From: Pelomonas saccharophila_A
GTDB lineage: Bacteria > Pseudomonadota > Gammaproteobacteria > Burkholderiales > Burkholderiaceae_C
Assembly (NCBI RefSeq): GCF_031458095.1
Contig: NZ_JAVDXU010000002.1
Location: 992,001 to 1,056,000 of the forward strand
DNA: 64,000 nucleotides
Direction: 5' to 3'
Part shown: positions 1 through 9,682 of the stretch, in pieces
Layout: each line of letters opens with the position of its first letter
Position numbering within the stretch: the stretch's first letter is position 1
Translations under genes and position numbers: made by a program
Notes under the pieces: model-generated
What the model was told of the DNA's origin: nothing
What the model saw: the letters and a program-made list of their open reading frames with translations, nothing else
The model's database searches: none

Positions 1-1187
1 TCCAGGCTGTCGACGATGGGCGCGACGAACTGCACATCGCCGGCGCCGCGCTGGCCCGGCGGGAAGGCCACGACGCTGCCCATGCCGGCATCGGCGCTGG
101 CCGCTGAATAGGCCTCCAGCACCTTCAGATTGCCCGGCGTGGGCGCCATCGGCGGATAGCTCTCGTGGAAGCTGATCCTGGAGCGCGTGCCCGGCAGGGC
201 CTGCTCGACGATGGCCTGCATGCGTTCGCGCGCTCGTGAACCCTGGGCCTCGCTCAGGTAGCGCAGGTCGCCGCGCACCTGGGCATCGCGCGGGATGACA
301 TTGGTCTTGCCGAAGGCCTGGCCCTGGCTCTCGCCGTCGTCCCACTTCGCGCTGGTGCCGGCCACCACGGTGGCGGCATTGAAGGTCAGGTCGGGCTCGA
401 TGAGCTGCTCGCGAAAGGCGTTCAGCACGCGCGCCGCCTCGTACAGCGCACCATAGCCATCGCGGCCGAAGACGCCGGCCGAATGACCGGTGCGTGCCGT
501 CACGTTCAGATGCCAGGTGCTCGAAGCGCGCCGCCCGACGGTAGCGGTGTCGCGGCCCTGCTCGTCCTTGGCCGCGCCCTCGAAGGCCAGGGCCACGTCG
601 CTCTGCTTTGCAGCGTCGATCAAGGCCGCGCGCGCCACCTCGGCCGGTGAGCCGACGCGCTCCTCGTCGCCGGTGAAGACGGCACGCACCGTGGTGCCCT
701 GCAACGCACCGGCCTCGTTGAGGGCCCGCAGCGCCAGCAGGATGATGACGTCGCCGCCCTTCATGTCGGACACGCCCTGGCCGCGTACCCGCTTGCCGTC
801 GGCTGCCCAAGGCGGCACCGGACTGTCCTTCTCAAACACGGTGTCCAGATGCCCGATCAGCAGCACGCGCTTGCCCTGGTTGCCGGTGCGCTCGGCCACC
901 AGGTGGCCGGCCCGCTTCATCTCGGCCGGCATCTCGACCCAGCGCGTCTTGAAGCCCAGGGCCTCGAACTCGCTGCCGAACAGGGCGCCCACCTCGCGCA
1001 CGCCGGCCGGGTTGAGCGTGCCGCTGTTGACGAGGACGCTGCGCTCCAGCAGCTTCAGCGCGTCGGGCGTCAGCCGCTTCACGTGGGCGACGATCTGCGC
1101 CTCCCGGGTGTCCAGGCCGGCCGCCAGGGCCGAGGACGTGGCAAGCAGCAGGGCGAGGGCGCTGAGGACGGCGTGCGGCTTCTTCAT
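1..1187 (-). CDS. M20 family metallopeptidase (glutamate carboxypeptidase-like), C-terminus cut by window edge
   Basis: Secreted zinc exopeptidase of the M20/CPG2 type, which removes C-terminal residues from peptides or folate-like conjugates in the periplasm. The visible 395 residues start with a signal peptide (MKK, hydrophobic stretch, then ALAAG). The zinc and catalytic motifs are in order: GHLDT near residue 113, SDMKGG about 30 residues later, and GDEERVGS after that; a dimerisation-type insert follows (TGHSAG region). The frame is open to base 1, so the C-terminal end lies outside the window. The ATG at 1187 was chosen because it begins the signal peptide. Substrate cannot be read from sequence. 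Confidence 0.9.
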   Translation of the reverse strand, partial: MKKPHAVLSALALLLATSSALAAGLDTREAQIVAHVKRLTPDALKLLERSVLVNSGTLNPAGVREVGALFGSEFEALGFKTRWVEMPAEMKRAGHLVAERTGNQGKRVLLIGHLDTVFEKDSPVPPWAADGKRVRGQGVSDMKGGDVIILLALRALNEAGALQGTTVRAVFTGDEERVGSPAEVARAALIDAAKQSDVALAFEGAAKDEQGRDTATVGRRASSTWHLNVTARTGHSAGVFGRDGYGALYEAARVLNAFREQLIEPDLTFNAATVVAGTSAKWDDGESQGQAFGKTNVIPRDAQVRGDLRYLSEAQGSRARERMQAIVEQALPGTRSRISFHESYPPMAPTPGNLKVLEAYSAASADAGMGSVVAFPPGQRGAGDVQFVAPIVDSL

Positions 1188-1227
1188 GCCCCGAGTGTCA
1201 CCCAGGCCCGCGAGCGACCCCACGGGT

Positions 1228-4200
1228 TCAGGTGGTTAGGGCGTCATCCACCGCGTCACTGCGCGCGACGACCAGGCGCTTCTCGTGGCGCCAGGCGGGC
1301 AGGCCGTCGGGCGCTTCGCGCGGCGACAGGCCGTTGGCGCGGATGGCGCCCACATAGCCGTCGCGGCCCTGGGCCTTGGCGGCGTAGAGGGCCGAGTCCG
1401 CCAGGGCCAGGCAGGCACGCCAGTCCCACAGCCGCGGATGGCGCGGGTCCAGCGGGAAGGCGCAGAAGCCGATGGACACCGTCACATGCACGGTCTCGCC
1501 GGGGCCGATCTCGAAGGGCTGCTCACGCACTGCGGCGCAGACGCGCGCGGCCAGCTCGGCGGCGTCGCGCCTGTCGGTCTCGCGGGCCAGGGCCAGGATC
1601 TCCTCGCCGCCCCAGCGCACCAGGGAGTCGGTCTCGCGGAAGACGCTGCGCAGGCGCTCGGCCAGCTGCACCAGCACCGCATCGCCCGCCGCGTGGCCAT
1701 GCAGGTCGTTGATGCGCTTGAAGTGGTCCAGGTCCAGCAGCAGCAGCAGCAGGTCGGCGTCCGGACCGGGGCCGGCATCGTCGGACGTCTCGAAGCGGCG
1801 CAGGCAAAGGCGCAGGTCGTCGTCCAGGCGCAGCTCCAGGTAGCGGCGGTTGCGCAGGCCGGTCAGGGCGTCGGTCAGGCTCAATTCGCGCAGCTCGGCG
1901 GTGCGCTCATCCACCAGGGCCTTGAGCTCGACCTCGCGCAGCCGCAGCGAGCGCGTGCGCCAGCGCATCCAGGCCCAGATGGCCCCCAGCGTGGCCAACA
2001 CGCCGGCGATGCGTGCGGCGTCCGTCTCCCACCAGGCCGGCTCCAGCGTGATGGGCAGCTGCAGCTGCTCCGTGCCCCACAGTGCATGGTGGGCCGTGGC
2101 CCGCACCTGCAGCGTGTAGCGGCCGGGGCGCAGCGGCCCGAAGCTGGGGTTGCGGCCGCTGGCGTCGACACGGGTCCAGTCGCTGTCCAGGCCCTCGAGA
2201 CGGAACTCGTAGCGCAGCCGCGTCGGGTCGGCATAGTCCAGGGCGGCGAACTCGATGGATAGGCTGCGCTTGCCGGGCGGCAGCGTCAGAGCCGTGCCCG
2301 GCAGCTCCCAGGGCTGGCCGTTGACGCGCAGGCCGCTGATGACCAGCGGCGGGCTGGTGCGCTGAGCGCGGTAGGCGTCGGGCAGCACGCGCAGCAGGCC
2401 GCGGCTGCCTCCGAACAGCAGGCCGCCGCCGGGCAGCTCGGTGCTGGCAAAGAACCAGAAGCTGCCGAAATTGGCGCCCTCGGCGCTGCCGAAGCTGTCG
2501 AGCCGGTCGGCCGCCGGGTCGTAGACATAGAGCTGGCTCCAGATGCGGCCCTGCTCGTCCTCGTGCAGATTGCCGCCGAACACGCCCTCCATGCCATGGC
2601 GCTCGCTGATGCGCTCGAAGCGGGCGCGGCCCTCGCCGTCCCAGCCCTTGAGGCGGTGCAGGCCGCTGACCGGCGTGTCCACCCAGAGCCGCCCGTCGCG
2701 GCCCCACAGCAGGCCCATGACGATGGGGCTGGCCAGGGCCTCCTCGGGCGCCTGGGGCACGACCTCCAGGCCGTTCTCGCCGGCCGCCTTCTCGCGGAAC
2801 AGGCCTTGCTGGCCGCCCAGCCACAGCCGCCCGTCCGGCGCCTGCGCCAGCACATAGATGCCACCATGCAGCGGCCCGCTCAAGGGATGGATCCGCTGCG
2901 GCGCCGCGGCCGCCTCGCTGGCGAGGCGGTACAGGCCCTCCTGCATGCCCAGCCAGATGCTGCCGTCGCCGCGCAGCAGCAATTGCTGGGCACGGCCGCC
3001 GTCCAGGGGCCAGTCGCGCAGCAGGCGGCCATCCGGCGCGCGATGCTCCAGGCGGCCGGCCGCGACCATCCACAGGCTGGCGTCGGCCGCTTCGGCCATG
3101 ATTTCGACGACGCTGCGCCGTTCGCGCGGCCATTCGCCCAGCGTCGCCAGATCGCGGCCCGGACGGCCGTCCAGGCGGGCGATGTGACCGGTCTGGGTCG
3201 GCGCCAGCACCTCGCCGTTCTTCAGGGCCAGCACGGCGCGCACATCGGCCTCGGCCAGCGGGCTGTTCAGGTCGGCATCCGGTCCGCGCACGGCCAGGGC
3301 CGGGTGGGAAAGATGGCGCTGCACGCCCAGGCCATAGCCGCTGACCCACATGGCGCCGCTGCGGTCGCGCAGCAGGCCGCTGATGTCGTTGCCCGCCAGG
3401 CCCATGGCGCGGCGCGGGTCCTGGCGCAGCCGGGCCTCGACGGCGCCGCTGGCCGGGTTGACCCAGAACAGACCCACCTTGCCACCCACCCAGAGCCGCC
3501 CGTCGGCGCCTTCCGCCAGCGCGTTGATGGGCATGCTGAACATCTGCACCCAGCGCACCTGGCCCTGCTCGACGACGCCCAGATGACCGTCCTGCGTGCC
3601 CAGCCAGATGCGGCCGCTGCGGTCCTCGGCCAGGGCCTGCACCGGCATGCCGGCATCCAGCTCGGGGAGGGCGAGGTTTTCCCAGGCACCGTTGACGAAG
3701 CGGGCCAGGCCGCGCCAATGGCCGGCCCAGACGACGCCGTTGCCACCGACCTGCAGGGCGAGCACCCGCTTCTCGGCCTGGCCGCGCCAGCGCAGCTCAT
3801 GGGCCTCGAAATGCTGGGCCGCCGGTGAATAGCGGTACAGGCCCTGGCCCAGGGTGCCGACCCAGATGCTGCCGTCGCGCTCCGCGGCCAGCGCGCGGAT
3901 CGGCGGCTGCGGGCCCGGGCCGCCCTGGGCGCTGCCGTGGCTCTCGACGCGGTCGTGCTCAGGGTCGTAGGCGACCAGGCCCTGGAACTCCGTGCCTATC
4001 CACATGCGGCCGTCGGCCGCCGGCGCCATGGCCCTCACCCAGCCCAGGCTGCGCTTGGCCGTCGTGTCGCCGGCCTGCTCGATGGGCCGCAACCGGTAGC
4101 CGTCGTAGCGCGCCAGGCCCTTGTTGGTGGCGATCCACATGAAGCCCGCGCGGTCCTGCGAGATCGCCGGCACCGAGTTCTGCGGCACCGTGACGCTGCG

Positions 4201-4299
4201 GAACTGCACCTCCAGCGGGCCCACGCCAGCGTCGGCGCGGGTCCAACCCGCCCCGAGCAGCATCAGCAGACCGAGCAGGCCTTGAATTAGGGGGTGCAT
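1228..4299 (-). CDS. Beta-propeller sensor diguanylate cyclase (two-component propeller, Y_Y_Y, GGDEF)
   Basis: A 1023-residue membrane sensor predicted to make cyclic di-GMP. An N-terminal signal segment is followed by about 600 residues of repeated short blades with the W-x-G-x-x-x-G-L pattern (two-component regulator propeller), then a Y_Y_Y Ig-like domain near residues 690-750 (SLSIEFAALDYADP region), one membrane segment near 760-775, and a C-terminal GGDEF domain from about 830. An inhibitory RxxD site (RETD) sits five residues before the active-site loop. The loop itself reads GGEEI rather than GG(D/E)EF, so activity should be checked. The architecture places ligand sensing in the periplasm and catalysis in the cytoplasm. 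Confidence 0.9.
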   Translation of the reverse strand: MHPLIQGLLGLLMLLGAGWTRADAGVGPLEVQFRSVTVPQNSVPAISQDRAGFMWIATNKGLARYDGYRLRPIEQAGDTTAKRSLGWVRAMAPAADGRMWIGTEFQGLVAYDPEHDRVESHGSAQGGPGPQPPIRALAAERDGSIWVGTLGQGLYRYSPAAQHFEAHELRWRGQAEKRVLALQVGGNGVVWAGHWRGLARFVNGAWENLALPELDAGMPVQALAEDRSGRIWLGTQDGHLGVVEQGQVRWVQMFSMPINALAEGADGRLWVGGKVGLFWVNPASGAVEARLRQDPRRAMGLAGNDISGLLRDRSGAMWVSGYGLGVQRHLSHPALAVRGPDADLNSPLAEADVRAVLALKNGEVLAPTQTGHIARLDGRPGRDLATLGEWPRERRSVVEIMAEAADASLWMVAAGRLEHRAPDGRLLRDWPLDGGRAQQLLLRGDGSIWLGMQEGLYRLASEAAAAPQRIHPLSGPLHGGIYVLAQAPDGRLWLGGQQGLFREKAAGENGLEVVPQAPEEALASPIVMGLLWGRDGRLWVDTPVSGLHRLKGWDGEGRARFERISERHGMEGVFGGNLHEDEQGRIWSQLYVYDPAADRLDSFGSAEGANFGSFWFFASTELPGGGLLFGGSRGLLRVLPDAYRAQRTSPPLVISGLRVNGQPWELPGTALTLPPGKRSLSIEFAALDYADPTRLRYEFRLEGLDSDWTRVDASGRNPSFGPLRPGRYTLQVRATAHHALWGTEQLQLPITLEPAWWETDAARIAGVLATLGAIWAWMRWRTRSLRLREVELKALVDERTAELRELSLTDALTGLRNRRYLELRLDDDLRLCLRRFETSDDAGPGPDADLLLLLLDLDHFKRINDLHGHAAGDAVLVQLAERLRSVFRETDSLVRWGGEEILALARETDRRDAAELAARVCAAVREQPFEIGPGETVHVTVSIGFCAFPLDPRHPRLWDWRACLALADSALYAAKAQGRDGYVGAIRANGLSPREAPDGLPAWRHEKRLVVARSDAVDDALTT

Positions 4300-4361
4300 A
4301 CCCCCGCCATCCTAAAGGCGTCGATTGACGAAACCGTCAGGTTGGGTGTACCGCGCGCGCC

Positions 4362-5108
4362 TCAGTCGGCCAACAAGTCACGCAGGCTGCGCCCGGGATC
4401 GGCCATGAAATCGCGCATGACGCGGAAATGCTCGGTGTCCTCGTAGCCGACGCGGTGGATGCCATCGGCGTCGAAGCGGTAGACCCAAGCGTCGGGATAG
4501 GCCATCAGGATGGGCGAATGCGTCGCGATGACGAACTGCGAGTCCTGGCCCACCAGGGCGTGCAGACGCTGCAGCGCATCGAGCTGGCGCTGCGGCGACA
4601 GGGCCGCTTCGGGCTCGTCGAGGATGAAGAGGCTGCGGCCGCCGAAGCGCTCGTTGAGCAGCTTCAGGAAGGATTCGCCATGGGACTGCTCGTGCAGGGA
4701 GCGGCCGCCGTAGGCCGCGATGATGGGCCCGCCGCCGGGGCCCTCGTCCAGCCTCTCGATCTCGGTCGCGACATTGAAGAAGCTCTCCGCGCGCAGGAAC
4801 CAGCCATCCCGCGGCCGCTTGAAGCCCTTGGCCACGCGCAAATACTCGTGCAGCACCGAATGCGAGAGCCGCGTGCCGAAGTTGAAGTTCCTGCTGCCGC
4901 CCTCGGCATTGAAGCCCATGGCCACGGCCAGGGCCTCCAGCAGCGTCGACTTGCCCGAACCGTTCTCGCCGACGAAGAAGGTCACCTTGGGATGCAACTC
5001 CAGCCGGTCCAGCGTGCGCACGGCGGCCAGGTTGAAGGGGTAGCGCTCGAAGGACTCGACCTTGTCGCGCTGCAGGGCGAGGTGGAAGACGAACTGGGAG
5101 GCGAGCAT
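4362..5108 (-). CDS. Stand-alone AAA/ABC-type ATPase (COG3910-like)
   Basis: A 248-residue soluble ATPase. Walker A is GENGSGKS at residues 47-54; a signature-like SHGES segment and Walker B with the downstream switch (ILDEPEAALS, then the ATHSP loop) are all present, so the enzyme looks intact. No membrane segment or DNA-binding domain is visible. It begins 10 bases after the ABC transporter ATPase and is probably the last gene of that operon. Proteins of this size and layout are predicted ATPases without an established role. The ATG at 5108 was preferred to an upstream in-frame ATG at 5195 that would add 29 low-complexity residues overlapping the previous gene. Confidence 0.85.
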   Translation of the reverse strand: MLASQFVFHLALQRDKVESFERYPFNLAAVRTLDRLELHPKVTFFVGENGSGKSTLLEALAVAMGFNAEGGSRNFNFGTRLSHSVLHEYLRVAKGFKRPRDGWFLRAESFFNVATEIERLDEGPGGGPIIAAYGGRSLHEQSHGESFLKLLNERFGGRSLFILDEPEAALSPQRQLDALQRLHALVGQDSQFVIATHSPILMAYPDAWVYRFDADGIHRVGYEDTEHFRVMRDFMADPGRSLRDLLAD

Positions 5109-5118
5109 TGCCCCCGAA

Positions 5119-5802
<684 letters not shown>

Positions 5803-5804
5803 GG

Positions 5805-7067
5805 TCAGTGCAGATCCAGGGCTGAGGCGCCCGCAAAGGCGCGGTAGGGGGAGACGACGACCTGCTCGCCGGGCTGAAGGCCGCCGAGGACTTCGATGAC
5901 GCCATCGGCGCGACGGCCCAGCTGCAGCGGGCGGCGCTCGGCGTGTCGGCCTTCGGCGTCGAGCACGAAGGCCCAGGCGCCACCGGTGTCGGCGTAGAAA
6001 CCGCTGTCGGGCAGCAGCAGGGCCCGCGTCGGGTCGCCGAGCGTGAGCCGCACGTCCAGGCCCTGGCCGACCTGCAACGCCGGCGCATCGGCGTCGAAGG
6101 CCAGCTCGACGGCAAAGCGGCCGTCCTTGACCTGAGGATCGATGCGCGTGACGTGCAGGGCATGCTCGCGTCCGTCGTAGGCCAGCGCCGCGGCCAGGCC
6201 CTCGCGCACGCGGCCCAGGTGAAACTCGTCCAGGCGCAGCTCCAGCTTGAAGCGGCCCAGGCTGTCCAGGCGGCCGATGCGCGTGCCGCTGCGCACGCTC
6301 TCGCCGACCTGCAGCGTGAGCCCTGTCAGCCGGCCGGCAACAGGCGCACGCACGGCCAGGCCTTCGCTGGCAGCGCGCATGGCCGTCAGGCGCTGGTCCA
6401 GGTCGGTGACGGCGCGCTGCATGGCCTGCACGGACTGCTCGCGGGTGCGCAGCTCCTCGCGGCCATCGGTTTGCAGCTGCGTGAACAACCGCTGCGCCAT
6501 CGCGAGCTTGTCTGCCGAGTCTTCCAATGCAGACGGCGACAAGAAGCCCTGATTGGCCAGTTCGCGGTTGCGCTGGTGCAGCCGGCGCACGCGCTCCAAT
6601 TCGAATTCGGCCTGCGTCACTTCGCGGCGCTGCACGGCCTGGGCCTGGGCGAGGGCGGCGCGAAAGGTGGCGAGGTTGGCGAGCTGCTGGGCCGCCTCGC
6701 TGGAGCGCGCCATCAGCTCCTGGGCGCGCTGGGTGCTGCTGAGCACGACGAGCAGCTGGCCGGCCTCGACGCGGGCGCCGTCCCTGACCAGCACCTGCTC
6801 GACACGGCCGTCCTCGGTGGCGTCCAGCAGCACGGACTGCAGGGGCTGGGCCGTCGCGCGGCCGACCACAACGTCGCGGAAGGCGCCGGGCTTGACGGTG
6901 GCGATCTCGACATCGGCCCTCGAAACGACGGTGCCATGGGGCCAGTAGCGCCACAGCAGCACGGTAGCTATCAACACGGCAGCGATCGCGAGCGCGACGA
7001 GGCCATGGCGGCGCGGCACCGCCACGCGGCGGTCCATCGCGGCGCCAGAGGTCAGCACGGCGCTCAT
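5805..7067 (-). CDS. Efflux periplasmic adaptor (HlyD/MacA-like)
   Basis: A 420-residue membrane-fusion protein. One N-terminal anchor (about residues 22-40) is followed by a split lipoyl/barrel-sandwich domain (RVEQVLVRDGARVEAGQ and LAVRAPVAGRLTGL) separated by a long coiled-coil hairpin rich in Q, A and R (about residues 115-235), then beta-barrel and membrane-proximal domains. It overlaps the permease gene as ATGA and is followed two bases later by the ATPase, so the three proteins are probably made together. Its role would be to join the inner-membrane transporter to an outer-membrane channel. Cargo is unknown. Confidence 0.9.
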   Translation of the reverse strand: MSAVLTSGAAMDRRVAVPRRHGLVALAIAAVLIATVLLWRYWPHGTVVSRADVEIATVKPGAFRDVVVGRATAQPLQSVLLDATEDGRVEQVLVRDGARVEAGQLLVVLSSTQRAQELMARSSEAAQQLANLATFRAALAQAQAVQRREVTQAEFELERVRRLHQRNRELANQGFLSPSALEDSADKLAMAQRLFTQLQTDGREELRTREQSVQAMQRAVTDLDQRLTAMRAASEGLAVRAPVAGRLTGLTLQVGESVRSGTRIGRLDSLGRFKLELRLDEFHLGRVREGLAAALAYDGREHALHVTRIDPQVKDGRFAVELAFDADAPALQVGQGLDVRLTLGDPTRALLLPDSGFYADTGGAWAFVLDAEGRHAERRPLQLGRRADGVIEVLGGLQPGEQVVVSPYRAFAGASALDLH

Positions 7068-9538
7068 CCGCGCAGGGCCTGCAAAGGTCTCAACGCCAGC
7101 GCTGCATGCAGATGGCGGGCCACGGCCAGCGCGGTCACGGCGGCCAGCAGCGCGACGGCCGCCAGCAGCACCCACAACGAGAACGGGCCCACCGGCGCGC
7201 GCTCGACGAAATCGGCCAGATAACGCTGCGACATCCAGGCCGCGAGCGGCAGGGCGACGGCCCAGGCCACCGCCAGCACGCCGGCGAACTCTCGAGCGAG
7301 CAGGCCCGCCACCGCACCGGCGCCAGCGCCGTGCAGCTTGCGCAGCACGATCTCGCGCTCGCGCCGGCGCAGCGTGTAGGCAGCCAGCGCGTAGATGCCC
7401 ACGGCCGCGAGGCCCAGGGCCAGCAGGCCGGCGATGCCGATCAGGCGGCCGAGGCGGGCATCGTCCACCACTTTTTGCAGCAGCATGTCGCGCATCGGCA
7501 GCGCCTGGGCGTCCGCATCGGGAAAACGTTGCTTGACCAGGGCTGTCAGCTTGGCGCGCGTGGCCTGCGGATCGCGGCTGTGCACGCCGATCGCACCACC
7601 GGCGCGCTCGGCCTGAGGCCAGATGCCATGCGGCTGCGGCGGGCTGCGCGGTCCTTCCAGCCGGATGTCGTCGATGACGGCCACCACCGTGGCCGCCCGG
7701 CCGCCGTCGATGTTGCTCGGCGCGGCCAGCAGCTGGCCCACCGCTGCCTCGGGGCTGGCAAAGCCCAGGGCGCGCACCGCGCTGCGGTCCAGCACGATGG
7801 CATGTTGTGCCACCTCGGCCGCATGGTCGGCCGACAGCCGGCCGACGACGACGTGCATGCCATAGGTCTGCAGATAGCCCGGCAGGAAGTCCACGCCGAT
7901 GCGCAGGCTGACGGACTGGCCGCCGGGCCCCTTGAACTCGCCATACCAGCTGGAGAAATCGCGCCCCGGCACGTCGTCGGCCGCGCTGGCGGCGATGACC
8001 TCGGGCCAGCTGCGCACGCCGGCCAGCAGCGCATTCAGCTCGGCCGGCTGGGCCTCCCAGGGCAGGTCGATGGCCACGCGGTCCTGCACGTCGAAGCCGC
8101 GCGGGATCACGCCGGCATGCTCGGCCTGCCACAGCACCGTGAGGGCCAGCGAAGCGAACACGGCGGCGGCACCGAACTGCAGTGTCGTCATCAGGCGGCG
8201 CAGCCAGCGGCTGGCCGCGCCCTCGCTGTGGCTGCGCCCGGCCAGGGATTCGGCCGGCCGCACGCGCAGCGCGATGGAGGTCAGCGGCAGGGCGCTGAGG
8301 GCCGCGATGGCCAGGCAGAGCACTGCGGTCAGCGCGACCGTGGCGGCGCTGACGACCGGCGCATGGAACTGGCGCTGCATCAGCACCTCGGCCAGCGGCA
8401 TGGCCCACCAGGCCAGCAGCAGGCCGAAGAGGCCACCCAGGCCGGCCACGGCGGCCGCCTCGACGAAGAACTGCTGCGCCAGCCGCGGGGCATCCGCGCC
8501 CAGCGATTTGCGCAGACCGATCTCTCGCTGGCGGCGCAGGGTGCGCACGCTCCACAGGTTGACGAAGTTGATGACGGCCAAGACCAGCACGCCGGCCGTC
8601 GCGGCGCCCAGGCCGCCCAGCCAGCGGCGCCGGTAGGGGCTGCCCGCGCCATGCAGGCCGATATCGGCAACCGGCATGGCGCGCAGATAGGCGGGCTTGC
8701 CGCCGCCCTTCAGGAAGTCGGTCGGGAAACCGGGTGGCAAGGGCTGCCTTTCCATGACGCGCTGTGCCAGCGCGGACAACTGGTCGGGCGTGGCGCCTGT
8801 CAGCAGGCGGGCAAACAGGCGGCCATTGCCTTGGTACCAGCTGTTCGACATCTTCAGATAGGCCTTGGCGGCCGGCGCCTGGAAGCCGGCGATGGCGTCG
8901 AACACCAGCGTGCCGTTCGGGTTGGGCGTGGGCAGCACCGCCTTGACGGTCAGCGCGAACTGCCCGCCCGGCGAACCATCGGGCATGGGGGGCAGCGCGA
9001 TCGTGAAGTTGCGCCCCAACGCCTGCGCCGTGCCGAACAGGCGCTCGGCCGCCTGCGCCGTCAGCGCGATGCCTTCGGGCGTGGACAGGGCGGCCGTCAG
9101 GTCGCCGGCCAGGGGGCGCATGCCGAACAGGGCCTGCACGTCGGCATCCGCGAGCGCGATGCTGAGCCGCGTGCTGCGCTGCCTGCCCCCTGCGTCGGCG
9201 GCCCGCGAGGGCAACTGCGTGAACAGCACACGGCTCGAGAGGCCCATGGGGGCGCCGCTCTCGCGCAGCGCCGCCTGCAGCGGCACCGTGGGCACGTCGC
9301 CCATCCATTCGGTCTTGATGCCGCCCGGCCCCCGCACCTGCCATTCGAAGGCGACGAGGCGGTCGCGCTGCGGCAGGTCGCCGTCGGGCCACAGCGTGTC
9401 CTGCAGGAAGCTGGCCGTCAGCAGCGCCAGCGCCAAGCCCAGGGCGAGGCCGGCGATGACGAGGGCGGCGGGGCCGGGCTCGGCGCGCAGCTGGCGCCAG
9501 GCGCCGCGCCAGAAGGTGGGGGAGGAGAGCAGGGTCAT
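7064..9538 (-). CDS. ABC transporter permease, MacB/FtsX type, two FtsX domains
   Basis: An 824-residue inner-membrane permease. Its first membrane helix is near residues 20-42, followed by a large periplasmic MacB-core domain. An FtsX helix trio comes near residues 290-420 (LRRQREIGLRKSLGA is the conserved cytoplasmic coupling segment), then a second periplasmic domain and a second FtsX trio with a matching RRREREIVLRKLHGA segment. This duplicated layout suits a single-chain permease. It is the first gene of the efflux operon and sits directly downstream of a -24/-12 promoter. The ATG at 9538 leaves almost no leader from that promoter; an upstream in-frame start at 9637 would run through the operators and is unlikely. 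Confidence 0.9.
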   Translation of the reverse strand: MTLLSSPTFWRGAWRQLRAEPGPAALVIAGLALGLALALLTASFLQDTLWPDGDLPQRDRLVAFEWQVRGPGGIKTEWMGDVPTVPLQAALRESGAPMGLSSRVLFTQLPSRAADAGGRQRSTRLSIALADADVQALFGMRPLAGDLTAALSTPEGIALTAQAAERLFGTAQALGRNFTIALPPMPDGSPGGQFALTVKAVLPTPNPNGTLVFDAIAGFQAPAAKAYLKMSNSWYQGNGRLFARLLTGATPDQLSALAQRVMERQPLPPGFPTDFLKGGGKPAYLRAMPVADIGLHGAGSPYRRRWLGGLGAATAGVLVLAVINFVNLWSVRTLRRQREIGLRKSLGADAPRLAQQFFVEAAAVAGLGGLFGLLLAWWAMPLAEVLMQRQFHAPVVSAATVALTAVLCLAIAALSALPLTSIALRVRPAESLAGRSHSEGAASRWLRRLMTTLQFGAAAVFASLALTVLWQAEHAGVIPRGFDVQDRVAIDLPWEAQPAELNALLAGVRSWPEVIAASAADDVPGRDFSSWYGEFKGPGGQSVSLRIGVDFLPGYLQTYGMHVVVGRLSADHAAEVAQHAIVLDRSAVRALGFASPEAAVGQLLAAPSNIDGGRAATVVAVIDDIRLEGPRSPPQPHGIWPQAERAGGAIGVHSRDPQATRAKLTALVKQRFPDADAQALPMRDMLLQKVVDDARLGRLIGIAGLLALGLAAVGIYALAAYTLRRREREIVLRKLHGAGAGAVAGLLAREFAGVLAVAWAVALPLAAWMSQRYLADFVERAPVGPFSLWVLLAAVALLAAVTALAVARHLHAALALRPLQALRG

Positions 9539-9550
9539 GGGCAGTGTTTC

Positions 9551-9566
9551 TGCAAGAGCCGGGCCA
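9551..9566 (-). promoter_or_regulatory. Sigma-54 (-24/-12) promoter of the ABC efflux operon
   Basis: Read on the minus strand the bases are TGGCCC, five bases, TTGCA. This matches the sigma-54 consensus TGGCAC-N5-TTGCA with the invariant GG and GC at the right spacing. It points at the permease gene, whose ATG is 13 bases downstream, giving a near-leaderless transcript if initiation occurs at the usual distance. The adjacent sigma-54 response regulator and upstream dyads support the call. Confidence 0.8.
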
Positions 9567-9597
9567 GCGTGTTTCCCTGGGGGACCGCGGCCTCCGG

Positions 9598-9636
9598 TGT
9601 CCGCTTGCGAACAACTCGACTGTCCGCTTCCGGACA
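9598..9636. promoter_or_regulatory. Tandem 16-bp operator dyads for the sigma-54 response regulator
   Basis: Two palindromes with the same left half lie 23 bases apart centre to centre. TGTCCGCTTGCGAACA (9598-9613) is imperfect, and TGTCCGCTTCCGGACA (9621-9636) has a perfect TGTCCG/CGGACA stem. They sit about 64 and 87 bases upstream of the expected start of the sigma-54 transcript. That is where an enhancer-binding protein would act, and the regulator gene diverges from the same gap. Binding is inferred. Confidence 0.65.
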
Positions 9637-9682
9637 CCGCCTTGCCGGCGCCGACGGCGGCCGCTTAGAGTCGCGCCCTCGC

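Noticed and set aside
849..1712. Plus-strand frame across the M20 peptidase and cyclase 3' ends
   Set aside because: Crosses two clear minus-strand genes and has no recognisable sequence.
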